Assembly: GCA_947085825.1 (NCBI GenBank)
Contig: CAMTXX010000051.1
Coordinates: forward strand, 1-50,129
Length of the DNA stretch: 50,129 bases
Direction: 5' to 3'
From: JAOUFP01 sp947085825
GTDB taxonomy: Bacteria > Nitrospirota > Thermodesulfovibrionia > Thermodesulfovibrionales > UBA6898
A program made the position numbers and the translations under genes. Position 1 is the first letter of the stretch. Every line of letters begins with the position of its first letter. The notes under the pieces are model-generated. The model saw only the letters and a program-made list of their open reading frames with translations. It had not been told where the DNA came from and did no database searches. Below are positions 1 through 8,022 of the stretch, one piece after another.

Positions 1-17
1 CGTTGGACACAAATAGT

Positions 18-192
18 GCTGGACACGGGAAAGTTAGATATGACAAGAAGAAATTTCAGTAATTCCCCCTTAAAAAAGGGGGATAAAGGGGGTTGTGAAT
101 ACGATATGGAAGAAGAAAGCAAGAAACAACCCCCTCCGCCCTTTACTAAGGGGGAATTTTTCCCAAAACTCAGGACATTTACCGTGTCCAGC
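18..192. repeat. Composite intergenic inverted repeats
   Basis: The first 336 bases hold no convincing gene. An 11-bp perfect inverted repeat, GCTGGACACGG at 18-28 and CCGTGTCCAGC at 182-192, encloses a second palindromic unit at 61-158. The inner unit's arms begin AATTCCCCCTTA and end TAAGGGGGAATT, with GGGGGTTGT and ACAACCCCC further in. The inner unit recurs at 22685-22770, so it is a dispersed intergenic repeat. Short open frames across it are translated repeat, not genes. Confidence 0.75.
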
Positions 193-287
193 GGGACTTA
201 TGGGTAAAGATCAGCCGTCCAGGGAGGGGATTAAATTACCCACACAAAACGAGAAAGAACCTGTTTTTTCATCAATCAAAATATATC

Positions 288-330
288 TTCACATCGGACT
301 CAGAAAAAGCTATACTTTACACAAAGGAAG
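288..330 (+). promoter_or_regulatory. Promoter and RBS of the hydrogenase operon
   Basis: TTCACA at 288-293 and TATACT at 311-316 are each 5/6 matches to sigma-70 boxes with a 17-bp spacer. Transcription would start near 322-324. AAGGAAG at 324-330 lies six bases before the ATG at 337. The match is by eye; no regulator site was recognised. Confidence 0.6.
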
Positions 331-336
331 TCCAGC

Positions 337-1380
337 ATGATATTCAGGGTGTTTAAAAAAGAGGAGCTAAAGCATCTCTTTGATGTCCTTGCTGCTGAAA
401 ACAGGATTATCGGACCTGTGGAAATCGGGAAGGACCCAAAGGGAGATCCCCTCTACACGTTCAATCAGGTCTCGGATTTCAACGATATCCGCCTGGATTA
501 TACTACTACAAAAATATCCGCCAAGCGCTATTTTCTGCCTTACAGAGAAGACCTTGCCACATTCCGCATAGAGGGAAAAGAATGGGACAAGGATATTGAT
601 TATAATATGGAAAGCCCCTATATATTCTTCGGTCTTCATGCCTGTGATATCAATGCCTTAAACAGGCTCGATAAAGTTCTCCTCGGCAGTGTCTACCCAA
701 TGCCCTATTATGCTGCAAAGCGCAAGAACATGTTCATCATAGGACTTGACTGCATACCGCAGCCTTATTGCTTCTGCCGCTCCATGGGAGCTGACACCGC
801 GCTCCACGGGTTCGATATGTTCCTGACAGATATGGGTGAGCAATATTTTGCCGAGATACTTTCAGATACAGCCTTCAATTTCCTCAAAAATATCAGGACA
901 GAAGAGCCTGTTGAGGCAGACCACATTCACTATATGAAAATCATTGCGGAAAAAAACAGGAAGTTTACCGCCCGCGTAGATACAACAGACCTTACAAAGA
1001 TCCTTGATATGGAATTTCAGTCAGATGTCTGGAGGCAATGGGGTAAAAAATGCCTTGCCTGCGGCACATGCGCCCAGGTATGCCCCACCTGTTACTGCTA
1101 TGGAGTCGAAGAGAATGTAAATATAGACCTCCGTGGGGCAAAAAAGACAAAGATGCTCTATTCCTGCAACCTCATCGACTTTGCCGAGGTCGCCGGCGGC
1201 CATAATTTCAGGCTTGAACGGCACGTCCGGTTGAAATACCGCTATTACCACAAACACAGGGGCTTTGTCGAGGCATATGAAGAATCCCTCTGCGTTGGGT
1301 GCGGCCGGTGCGGAGAGGCCTGCCTGGCCGAAATCACTGTCCCGGCAGTCATCTCGAGCGTAAGAGGCGAGGAGGCCTGA
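337..1380 (+). CDS. hydB: Group 3b [NiFe] hydrogenase beta subunit (iron-sulfur protein)
   Basis: Iron-sulfur subunit of a cytosolic four-subunit hydrogenase of the group 3b (NADP-linked, sulfhydrogenase) type, carrying electrons between the hydrogenase small subunit and the flavoprotein. Two C-terminal [4Fe-4S] motifs are visible: CLACGTC with following CPTC from residue 239, and CVGCGRCGEAC from residue 319. The 347-residue length and the long N-terminal domain fit the HydB family, which is related to anaerobic sulfite reductase subunit A. It is first in the order beta-gamma-delta-alpha, the usual group 3b order, with one base before the next gene. The family assignment rests mainly on the company it keeps; AsrA alone would look similar. 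Confidence 0.9.
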   Translation: MIFRVFKKEELKHLFDVLAAENRIIGPVEIGKDPKGDPLYTFNQVSDFNDIRLDYTTTKISAKRYFLPYREDLATFRIEGKEWDKDIDYNMESPYIFFGLHACDINALNRLDKVLLGSVYPMPYYAAKRKNMFIIGLDCIPQPYCFCRSMGADTALHGFDMFLTDMGEQYFAEILSDTAFNFLKNIRTEEPVEADHIHYMKIIAEKNRKFTARVDTTDLTKILDMEFQSDVWRQWGKKCLACGTCAQVCPTCYCYGVEENVNIDLRGAKKTKMLYSCNLIDFAEVAGGHNFRLERHVRLKYRYYHKHRGFVEAYEESLCVGCGRCGEACLAEITVPAVISSVRGEEA

Positions 1381-1381
1381 T

Positions 1382-2290
1382 ATGGATACAAAACTGGAGT
1401 TCGTAGATATATTTGGGGGGAAAGAAAAAAAATATCACCGCAGGCAGGACCTTAGCGCCTTTGAATTTACATACAAGGCTGAAATCACGAACATCCATAA
1501 ACTCACCCAGTCGGAGAATCTCTACCGGGTGCAAATCCTTGATCACGAAGAGAGAAAAAAGTTCTCCTTTGAGCCCGGTCAGTTTATCATGCTCGAACTG
1601 CCGGGGATCGGCGAGGCCCCGTTTTCAATATCTTCTTCCCCCTCAAGGCACGGCGACATCGAACTTTGTATCCGCAAAGCAGGAAACCTCACTAATTTTC
1701 TCTCCAGGGTTGAACGGGGGACCCGCGTAGGACTCCGCGGCCCCTTTGGCACAGGCTTCCCGATGGAGAAGATGCAGGGACAGAATATACTCCTGATCGC
1801 AGGGGGGTTGGGGCTCGCCCCGCTTAGGGCGCCTATAGCCTATGTGCAGGAAAACCGCAGCCGTTTCAACACCGTAGATATCATTTACGGCACAAAAGAC
1901 CCTTCACAACTCCTGTTCACATATCAATATGACCTGTGGCGCGCAGACGACATCACCCTCAGCATTATTGTGGAGACGCCTGATGCAAAATGGAAAGGTC
2001 CTGTGGGTTTGCTTACAAAGGTACTCGAAGAGATGTTCAAAAAAAGAGATGATAAATTCTTCAAAAACACCTATGCGATCGTCTGCGGCCCTCCTGTTAT
2101 GTTCAAATTCGTCTGCACTATGCTGAACCAGAAGGACATCCCCATGCAGAAGATGTTCGTATCCCTGGAACGGAGGATGCACTGCGGCATGGGGAAATGC
2201 TGCAGGTGTAATGTAGGGTCAACCTATACATGCCTTAAAGGCCCGGTATTTGATTACTGGACGGTCATGAACCTGAAGGAGGCCATTTAG
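1382..2290 (+). CDS. hydG: Group 3b [NiFe] hydrogenase gamma subunit (FAD/NAD(P)-binding)
   Basis: Flavoprotein subunit exchanging electrons with NAD(P)H. It has the ferredoxin-reductase layout: an N-terminal FAD-binding beta-barrel with PFSISSSP at about residue 80, a nucleotide-binding domain with GGLGLAPLR at about residue 140, and a C-terminal [2Fe-2S] cysteine set CGMGKCCRC...TYTC from residue 268. The family also includes anaerobic sulfite reductase subunit B and dihydroorotate dehydrogenase electron-transfer subunits, but the adjacent hydrogenase genes decide the role. An unusual N-terminal stretch of about 30 residues precedes the barrel. The stop is directly followed by the ATG of the next gene, so translation is probably coupled. 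Confidence 0.9.
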   Translation: MDTKLEFVDIFGGKEKKYHRRQDLSAFEFTYKAEITNIHKLTQSENLYRVQILDHEERKKFSFEPGQFIMLELPGIGEAPFSISSSPSRHGDIELCIRKAGNLTNFLSRVERGTRVGLRGPFGTGFPMEKMQGQNILLIAGGLGLAPLRAPIAYVQENRSRFNTVDIIYGTKDPSQLLFTYQYDLWRADDITLSIIVETPDAKWKGPVGLLTKVLEEMFKKRDDKFFKNTYAIVCGPPVMFKFVCTMLNQKDIPMQKMFVSLERRMHCGMGKCCRCNVGSTYTCLKGPVFDYWTVMNLKEAI

Positions 2291-3106
2291 ATGGCAGACC
2301 TCAAACCAGTTAGAACTTATCTCGGGATGCCGCTCTACCGGCCTAAAACAGCGTTTTTCGAGCTCTCGTCCTGTGAGGGCTGTCAGCTCCAGCTGCTCAA
2401 TAATGAGGCCACCTTGCTTGATTTCCTCTCTTTTTTGGACATTGTGAATTTCCGCGAGGCGATGACCGAAAGCTCCGATGAATTCGACATAGCCTTTGTG
2501 GAAGGAAGTGTTACCCGCAGCGATGAGGCTGAGCGATTAAAAGAAATAAGGAAAACCGCAAAGGTACTCGTTGCCTTCGGCTCATGCGCCTGTTTCGGAG
2601 GAGTAAACCAGTTGAAGAACCGTTTCAACAGTGAATGGGTAAAAAAAGAGGTCTATGGCGACCATCCTGTTGAAACAGAGACTGCCCGGCCTCTGGAGGA
2701 TATCGTTACCGTGGACATCAAGATATTTGGGTGTCCCATAAAAAAAGAAGAAGTCGAAAAGATCATCATGAATATTGCGCTTGGCAAGGCGATTGTGCAT
2801 CCAAAATATCCGGTCTGTATGGAGTGCAAGGCAAACGAAAACATCTGTCTCTTCGACCTTGGCGAGCCCTGTCTCGGCCCGATTACACGCGCGGGCTGCG
2901 ACTCATGGTGCCCAAACAGCAGGTTCGGCTGCTGGGGCTGCCGCGGACCGGCTGATGATGCCAATGTAGACCAGCTCAAACAGATTATGAATAAGCATGG
3001 TTTCTCAGAAGAGACTCTCATGGACCGTCTTGAATGCTTCGGCGGTTTTTCAGCTTACACAGAAGCATTCCGTAAAAATCCTGAAATGAAAAGTGAAGAC
3101 AGATGA
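2291..3106 (+). CDS. hydD: Group 3b [NiFe] hydrogenase small (delta) subunit
   Basis: Small subunit of the hydrogenase core, holding [4Fe-4S] clusters that link the NiFe site to the beta and gamma subunits. Proximal-cluster cysteines are visible as CEGC at residues 28-31, GSCACFGG in the middle and GCP further on. A second cysteine-rich block, PVCMEC...CLF...CLGP...GCDSWCP...GCWGC, supplies more ligands as in the NADH:ubiquinone oxidoreductase 20-kDa family. The 271-residue length fits group 3b. There is no twin-arginine signal, so the enzyme is cytosolic. It starts directly after the gamma-subunit stop. A 191-bp repeat-filled gap separates it from the large subunit, which is odd inside an operon. 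Confidence 0.93.
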   Translation: MADLKPVRTYLGMPLYRPKTAFFELSSCEGCQLQLLNNEATLLDFLSFLDIVNFREAMTESSDEFDIAFVEGSVTRSDEAERLKEIRKTAKVLVAFGSCACFGGVNQLKNRFNSEWVKKEVYGDHPVETETARPLEDIVTVDIKIFGCPIKKEEVEKIIMNIALGKAIVHPKYPVCMECKANENICLFDLGEPCLGPITRAGCDSWCPNSRFGCWGCRGPADDANVDQLKQIMNKHGFSEETLMDRLECFGGFSAYTEAFRKNPEMKSEDR

Positions 3107-3115
3107 AACAACATG

Positions 3116-3283
3116 TCCCGAAAGCTTTCGGGACACAAATGACGATTAAAATTATAACACCCTCCCCTTAATCCCCTCCCCTCAAGGGAGGGGAAATAAG
3201 TTAATTTTCTCTCCCTTGAGGGGAGGGGAGATAAGTTAGTTCCCTCTCCACTTGTGGGAGAGGGTTAGGGTGAGGGGGATTTG
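3116..3283. repeat. Stacked hairpin repeats inside the hydrogenase operon
   Basis: The gap between the small and large subunit genes begins with the palindrome TCCCGAAAGCTTTCGGGA (3116-3133), found twice more in the window. Three C/G-rich hairpins follow: CCCCTCCC/GGGAGGGG around 3173-3193, a CTCTCCC/GGGGAGGGGAG unit around 3210-3232, and CCCTCTCC/GGAGAGGG at 3242-3264. None is followed by a T-run, so they do not look like classical intrinsic terminators. They may affect mRNA processing or the alpha:delta ratio (inference). Confidence 0.7.
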
Positions 3284-3297
3284 AAAGGTATTTACAA

Positions 3298-4572
3298 ATG
3301 AAAATTACCGCCAATATCAACATCCATCACCTCACCCGCGTAGAAGGACACGGGAATATCAGTATCAGCATCAAAGACGGAAGGCTCCAACATGCAGCGT
3401 GGGAAATCGTTGAGACTCCAAGGTTTTTTGAGGCGTTGCTTGTCGGCAAGAAATGGGAAAACGCGCCATGGATCTGCGGCAGGATCTGCGGTATATGCTC
3501 CATAGGACACACACTGGCAAGCATACGCGCCATTGAGAATGCCTTCGGCATCACGCCCACAATCCAGACACAAAAACTGAGGATTCTCCTGAAGCATATG
3601 GAAACCCTCCAAAGCCATATACTCCATCTCTATTTTCTGTCAGCGCCTGATTTCCTCGGGACAGGGAGCGTGTTTCCACTCATAGAATCAGACCCCGATG
3701 TTGTACAGCGGGCCGCCAGGATCAAGCTGCTTGCAAATGATATCTGTGATTGTGTCGGGGGGCGCCGCCTGCATCCGACACGCACTGTTGTCGGCGGCTT
3801 TACAATGCTCCCTGAGAAAAAAGAATTGGCAGCTTTCAAAAAACGCCTGAATGAAATAACCGATGACCTTCTTGTTACTGCTGAACTCTTCAAAACATTC
3901 CATATCCCTGATTTCACAAGGGAAACAGAGTTTGTCTCACTGAAAGGGGAATCGGACTATCCCTTTATCGGTGGAGACCTCATCTCAACTGACGGGGTAG
4001 CGAAGAAAGAACAGGAGTATAGGCAAATGACAAACGAATACTGCGTAGAGCAGTCAACATCCAAATGGTCCCGCCTCTCCCGCAAATCCTTTGCCGTAGG
4101 AGCGCTTGCCAGACTGAACAATAACTTCGCCTTTCTCCATCCCATAGCTAAAGAAATAGCAGGGAGGTTCGGCCTGAAACCGGTAAATCATAACCCTTTT
4201 ATGAACAATATCGCCCAGCTTGTTGAATGCGTCCACGTGGTCAGGGAATCACTTGACCTGATAGATGAGCTTCTTGATTCAGCATGGGAAGAGCCGAAAC
4301 AGGCAGTAGTTCCGAAGAGCGGCCTCGGAGTCGGCGCAGTAGAGGTGCCGAGAGGGATTCTCTACCATTGCTACGAATTTGATGATACAGGGCATATTCT
4401 CAAGTGCGACTGCGTAATACCAACGAGCCAGAACCATGCCAACATCCAGCATGACCTTGAAGAGCTTGCAGCACACTATGCAAAAACCGGAAAACAGGAC
4501 AGGGAGATAGAGCTGCTGGCACAGATGCTTGTCAGGGCCTATGACCCTTGTATCTCTTGTTCTGTGCATTAG
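3298..4572 (+). CDS. hydA: Group 3b [NiFe] hydrogenase large (alpha) subunit
   Basis: Catalytic subunit that binds the NiFe(CN)2CO site. The N-terminal motif RICGICSIGH gives ligands C64 and C67; the C-terminal motif DPCISCSVH gives C418, C421 and final H424. TRVEGHGN near residue 13 is the usual first motif. The 424-residue length is normal. The protein stops exactly at the histidine after which the maturation endopeptidase normally cuts, so there is no C-terminal extension to remove. No hyp maturation genes lie in this window. The start ATG has only a weak ribosome binding site, and a 191-bp repeat tract separates it from the small subunit. The ligase gene follows after 11 bp. Confidence 0.95.
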   Translation: MKITANINIHHLTRVEGHGNISISIKDGRLQHAAWEIVETPRFFEALLVGKKWENAPWICGRICGICSIGHTLASIRAIENAFGITPTIQTQKLRILLKHMETLQSHILHLYFLSAPDFLGTGSVFPLIESDPDVVQRAARIKLLANDICDCVGGRRLHPTRTVVGGFTMLPEKKELAAFKKRLNEITDDLLVTAELFKTFHIPDFTRETEFVSLKGESDYPFIGGDLISTDGVAKKEQEYRQMTNEYCVEQSTSKWSRLSRKSFAVGALARLNNNFAFLHPIAKEIAGRFGLKPVNHNPFMNNIAQLVECVHVVRESLDLIDELLDSAWEEPKQAVVPKSGLGVGAVEVPRGILYHCYEFDDTGHILKCDCVIPTSQNHANIQHDLEELAAHYAKTGKQDREIELLAQMLVRAYDPCISCSVH

Positions 4573-4583
4573 GAGCCGTACAG

Positions 4584-5459
4584 ATGAGGGTTACAATTCC
4601 ATGGCAAAGGGCAATTGAGATGCTCAAAAAATTCCTCTTTTCACTCCTGTTCCTCCTTTCCTCAGCCTGGCCGGGAGCCTATGCCCTGGAGATTATGCTG
4701 CCTGTCGTCTATGAGGACGGCGTTGATATTTCCGGTTGGCTGATGAGCGAAAAACTCGATGGAATCAGGGGCTATTGGGACGGCAGGCAACTTATTTCGA
4801 AAAACGGGAAGCCGTTCCGGCCTCCGTCTTCTTTTACCGCCAATTTCCCTGATTTTGCGATGGAAGGCGAAATCTGGGGAGGCAGAGGCACCTTTGAGAA
4901 GACAGCCGGCATAGTCATGAAGCAGGAAGCCCATGACGGGTGGCTTGAATTGAGATTTGCGATTTTTGACGTACCGACGGCGAAGGGGGGATTTGAGGAA
5001 CGACTGATGGTTGCCGCGATGTGGTTTGAGCAGCATCCTTCCGCACATGCCTTTGTCATCGAGCACCTTCCCGTCGAAAATAGCGCGCATCTGCAGTTGG
5101 AGTTGCAAAGGATCGAGAAGCTGGGCGGCGAAGGAGTAATGCTCAGGAGACCCGGATCCCCCTATTCCAGGGGCAGGAGCAGAGATATTCTGAAAGTCAA
5201 AAGCTATGCCGATATGGAAGCCGTCGTGATCGCGCACCTTTCCGGCAAGGGGAAAAACGAAGGCAGAATGGGCTCGCTGCTGGTGGAGTTGCCCGGCAAT
5301 GGGATCAGGTTCAAAATCGGCGCCGGCTTTTCCGACCGGATGAGGGAAAACCCCCCTCCCGTCGGTTCCCTGATCACCTTCAAGCATTACGGGTTTTATG
5401 AATCGGGCATTCCGAAATTCCCCTCATTTCTGAGGATCAGACAGGAATTTACAGAATAG
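4584..5459 (+). CDS. ATP-dependent DNA ligase, LigE type with signal peptide
   Basis: Minimal ATP-dependent DNA ligase of the Gram-negative Lig E group, which seals nicks and is thought to be exported to the periplasm. The adenylation motif EKLDGIRG gives nucleophile K57; motif IV-like EGVMLRRP and motif V ILKVKSY follow, then a short OB-fold domain. The 291-residue length fits Lig E. Residues 13-34 form a positively charged then hydrophobic leader ending near AYA, a good signal peptide. ATG 4584 is chosen because AGGAG lies eight bases upstream; ATG 4620 is an alternative that keeps the leader. It follows the hydrogenase large subunit by 11 bp, so it could be read from the hydrogenase promoter, though no functional link is known. 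Confidence 0.88.
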   Translation: MRVTIPWQRAIEMLKKFLFSLLFLLSSAWPGAYALEIMLPVVYEDGVDISGWLMSEKLDGIRGYWDGRQLISKNGKPFRPPSSFTANFPDFAMEGEIWGGRGTFEKTAGIVMKQEAHDGWLELRFAIFDVPTAKGGFEERLMVAAMWFEQHPSAHAFVIEHLPVENSAHLQLELQRIEKLGGEGVMLRRPGSPYSRGRSRDILKVKSYADMEAVVIAHLSGKGKNEGRMGSLLVELPGNGIRFKIGAGFSDRMRENPPPVGSLITFKHYGFYESGIPKFPSFLRIRQEFTE

Positions 5460-5859
5460 CCGCGGTTTTTTAATTTAATCACCGATTTTCGGCGGGACGT
5501 CAATTTTTTCTTAGTGGTTACAATAACACCTTTACTTGGCAGCACATCAGGCTTCTGAACGTGCGCCGCATATGTCAACTTCTTGACAGATGCACGAGGC
5601 TGCGGTATCTGATTGCACTTATCTCTGCCGTTAAAGGAGACTTCCTCAGCACATAAGGAAGAAAGTTCATCAATGCCTTCTTCAACTGTCACATCGAGGC
5701 GCTGCCATCTTACGGCAAGCTCTTGATCAAAAAAACCCATCTGTATCAATTCCCCTTTCAGCAGGGTCTCTATCTGAGGTTTCGTAATCGCCGTTATGTA
5801 ATGAAACCCATGGGTCCCCAATTCCTCAACGTGATACTTTTTCTTGTCTTGTAATATAT
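5460..5859 (-). pseudogene. Remnant of an IS1634-family transposase (C-terminal part)
   Basis: Read on the minus strand from about 5859 this gives KYHVEELGTHGFHYITAITK, followed by a cysteine/proline stretch with NQIPQPRASVKKL and LPSKGVIVTTKKKL. These match the C-terminal half of IS1634-like transposases as I recall them. The N-terminal two thirds, including the catalytic domain, are missing, and the frame runs into the end of the ligase gene. No terminal inverted repeats were found. It fills an otherwise gene-free 450-bp stretch and is clearly non-functional. Confidence 0.7.
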
Positions 5860-5875
5860 ACAGACTATAATATAG
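5844..5875 (+). promoter_or_regulatory. Promoter and operator-like palindrome of a TA operon
   Basis: TTGTCT at 5844-5849 and a perfect TATAAT at 5866-5871 are separated by 16 bp. The -10 box is embedded in the 11-bp palindrome CTATAATATAG (5865-5875), suiting autorepression by the antitoxin. The wider sequence GACTATA...TATAGAC resembles the operator at 26758-26774 in front of the other Phd-type antitoxin. Confidence 0.6.
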
Positions 5876-5908
5876 ACTTTATTCAGACCATTTTAAAGGA
5901 GGTTGCCT

Positions 5909-6193
5909 ATGAAGCTCAGCGAGGCTGTAAAACCGATAAGCTACATCAAAGCCCATGCTTCCGAAATAATTCGTGATATCACTGAAAAGCATGGCGCAGT
6001 TGTTATTACTCTTAATGGAGAAGCAAGGGCTGTCCTGCAGGATATCCGAGAATACGAAAATATTCAGGAGAGCCTTGCCATGCTTAAAATCCTTGCCCAA
6101 AGCAAAAAAAACCTCGAAGCAGGCAATGTCAGAACTGCAAAAGACGTTTTCAGTGACATAAAAACAAAGACAAAAGAATCTCAAAAGAAGTGA
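5909..6193 (+). CDS. Phd/YefM-family antitoxin
   Basis: Antitoxin of a type II toxin-antitoxin pair. It has the Phd/YefM layout: an N-terminal DNA-binding part beginning KLSEAVKPISYIK, then the core strand HGAVVITLNGEARAVLQDIREYE, followed by a charged C-terminal tail that would wrap the toxin. Length is 94 residues. ATG 5909 has a strong AAAGGAGG six bases upstream; a TTG two codons earlier lies too close to that site. The stop overlaps the toxin start by four bases (GTGA), the usual coupling. It probably represses its own promoter through the palindrome at 5865-5875. Confidence 0.9.
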   Translation: MKLSEAVKPISYIKAHASEIIRDITEKHGAVVITLNGEARAVLQDIREYENIQESLAMLKILAQSKKNLEAGNVRTAKDVFSDIKTKTKESQKK

Positions 6194-6513
6194 AATATTT
6201 CGTTCACCTTATCATTGATGCTGAAAACGACCTCCTGGAGATTTATCGCCATGTAGCCAGGAATGATTCTATTGAAAAGGCCGGCCGCCTGATCGGGAAC
6301 ATCGAAAAAGCCATTCTCGGACTTGAAATTTTACCGTTTCGAGGGCATTATCCACCTGAATTGGAGCGGATCGGTGTCCTGGAATTCCGGGAGGTCTTCT
6401 TTAAACCCTACCGAATTATTTATCAGATCATAAAGTCTGGCGTTTATATTCACTGTGTCCTTGACGGCAGAAGAGACTTGCCGGATCTCCTCATGGAAAG
6501 ACTTTTGAGATGA
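6190..6513 (+). CDS. ParE/RelE-superfamily toxin
   Basis: Toxin partner of the preceding antitoxin. The 107-residue protein has the RelE/ParE fold pattern: HLIIDAENDLLEIYRHVARND at the N-terminus (the 'A..DL..I..Y' helix), FRGHYPPEL in the middle, and FREVFFKPYRIIYQI then IHCVLDGRRDL at the end. The closing arrangement fits ParE-like gyrase poisons at least as well as RelE mRNA endonucleases; sequence alone does not decide. It begins with GTG overlapping the antitoxin stop, so its synthesis depends on antitoxin translation. Confidence 0.88.
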   Translation: MKYFVHLIIDAENDLLEIYRHVARNDSIEKAGRLIGNIEKAILGLEILPFRGHYPPELERIGVLEFREVFFKPYRIIYQIIKSGVYIHCVLDGRRDLPDLLMERLLR

Positions 6514-6551
6514 CGGATAAACATAAAAACGGCAGTTGCTCGCACAAAAGC

Positions 6552-6611
6552 ACAACCAACAGTAGGGAATCCCGAAAGCTTTCGGGACTTAAGCGCCTAC
6601 TTTTGGCTGTG
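6552..6611. repeat. Imperfect stem-loop with TCCCGAAAGCTTTCGGGA core
   Basis: The core palindrome TCCCGAAAGCTTTCGGGA lies at 6570-6587. It is flanked by imperfect outer arms, CACAACCAACAGTAGG on the left and the reverse complement of CACAGCCAAAAGTAGG on the right. The right arm, 20 bases at 6592-6611, recurs in opposite orientation at 27546-27565 next to another TA module. Confidence 0.65.
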
Positions 6612-6666
6612 GATAACTGCTTTATTTAGGTTTATCTGCGGCCAAAGGCTTTTTTTCTCTGAACTC

Positions 6667-6694
6667 CTTCTCAACGCTGATTATATAGTATAAT
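6667..6694 (+). promoter_or_regulatory. Putative xseA promoter close to the ATG
   Basis: TTCTCA at 6667-6672 (4/6) and a perfect TATAAT at 6689-6694 with a 16-bp spacer. The -10 box ends 11 bases before the ATG, leaving a leader of about five bases and no room for a ribosome binding site. Confidence 0.5.
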
Positions 6695-6705
6695 TATTCA
6701 CAGCC

Positions 6706-8022
6706 ATGACAGACCTTTTATTAAATACCAGGACAACCTTCAGTCTCTTTGAGCTGAACAATATCATAAAGGATGCGATCAGCTATGCTTTGCCTGATAC
6801 GTATTGGGTCGTGGCAGAAATTGCAGATACTAAGCTCAACCAGAAGGGGCATTGCTATCTGGAGCTTGTAGAAAAAGAGGACAACAAGACCATAGCCCAG
6901 GTGAAGGCCAACATCTGGGCCTATGAATACAGGAGGATCAGCCACAAGTTCCAGGCTGCCACTAATGAGTCCCTCAAATCAGGGATGAAAGTCCTCCTCC
7001 TGGTTGCCGTAACCTTCCACGAAGTCTACGGGCTAAGCCTTAATGTCAGGGACATAGACCCGGCCTATACAATGGGCGAGATGGCGCTGAAGAAAAGAGA
7101 GGTGATCGAAAGGCTGACGAAAGAAGGCTTCATAGGACTCAACAAAAGCCTGCCATTGCCCGCTGTCCCTCAAAGGATCGCAGTCATCTCTTCACCTGCA
7201 GCCGCAGGCTACGGTGATTTCTTCGGCCAGCTTGATAATAACCCTTACGGATACAAGTTCATCCATATCCTCTTCCCGGCCTTGATGCAGGGGGCCGAGG
7301 CAGAACCGTCGATCACCTCAGCGCTCAGGAAAGTCAGGCAAAAAAAAGACCTCTTTGACGTATTGGTCATCATCAGGGGCGGCGGCTCTGTGATTGACCT
7401 GAATTGTTTTGACAGCTACAACCTTGCCCTGGAAATCGCAAAATTCCCCTTGCCAATAATCACCGGCATAGGCCACGAAAAAGACGACACTGTTGCTGAT
7501 ATGACCGCGCATACCAAAATGAAAACACCTACGGCTGTTGCCGAGTTCCTCATATCAGGTCTTCGCAGTTTTGAGGAAAATGTCATAAACATACAAAACC
7601 GCGTAGTAAGGCATACGGAAAGATTTATCAAGGAAGGGCATTACGCGCTTGCCTCACTCACCCAAAGATTAAGCTTCATCTCCATACAATTGACTGCATC
7701 TCTGCATAACAAAATAGAGGGGGCGGAAAAAGATCTCAGAGGCAGCGTGAGACAGTTCATACAAAAGACCGGCAGCAGACTCGACAACCTCGAAAAAGTC
7801 ATAAGGCTTCTTGATCCTGTAAATGTCCTTCAGAGAGGTTACAGCCTTACACACCATAAGGGGGAAATACTTAAAGATGCATCACTCCTCCGAAAAGGCG
7901 ACGTCATCGATACAAGATTATTCAAAGGCGTTATTTCCAGCGTTGTAGAGAACACAAAGGAGGCTGAAGAGCATGAGCAAGAGCAGGCAGTTGACCTATT
8001 CTCTGGCATTGACAGAGCTTGA
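6706..8022 (+). CDS. xseA: Exodeoxyribonuclease VII large subunit
   Basis: Catalytic and DNA-binding subunit of exonuclease VII, which degrades single-stranded DNA from both ends. The N-terminal OB-fold domain includes SYALPDTYWVVAEIADTKLN and GHCYLELVEK; the central nuclease domain shows IAVISSPAAAGYGDF, VLVIIRGGGSVIDL and ITGIGHEKDDTVADM, family signatures. A helical C-terminal arm ends in VLQRGYSL. The 438-residue length is normal. The 3' end overlaps the small subunit gene by 50 bp. The promoter -10 box sits 11 bp before the ATG and no ribosome binding site is visible, so the mRNA may be nearly leaderless. Confidence 0.95.
   Translation: MTDLLLNTRTTFSLFELNNIIKDAISYALPDTYWVVAEIADTKLNQKGHCYLELVEKEDNKTIAQVKANIWAYEYRRISHKFQAATNESLKSGMKVLLLVAVTFHEVYGLSLNVRDIDPAYTMGEMALKKREVIERLTKEGFIGLNKSLPLPAVPQRIAVISSPAAAGYGDFFGQLDNNPYGYKFIHILFPALMQGAEAEPSITSALRKVRQKKDLFDVLVIIRGGGSVIDLNCFDSYNLALEIAKFPLPIITGIGHEKDDTVADMTAHTKMKTPTAVAEFLISGLRSFEENVINIQNRVVRHTERFIKEGHYALASLTQRLSFISIQLTASLHNKIEGAEKDLRGSVRQFIQKTGSRLDNLEKVIRLLDPVNVLQRGYSLTHHKGEILKDASLLRKGDVIDTRLFKGVISSVVENTKEAEEHEQEQAVDLFSGIDRA

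Noticed and set aside
16..340. Two open frames at the left edge.
   Set aside because: They translate the dispersed palindromic repeats and have no start signals.
4662..5387. 241-codon open frame on the minus strand opposite the ligase gene.
   Set aside because: No recognisable protein, and the plus-strand ligase has clear catalytic motifs.
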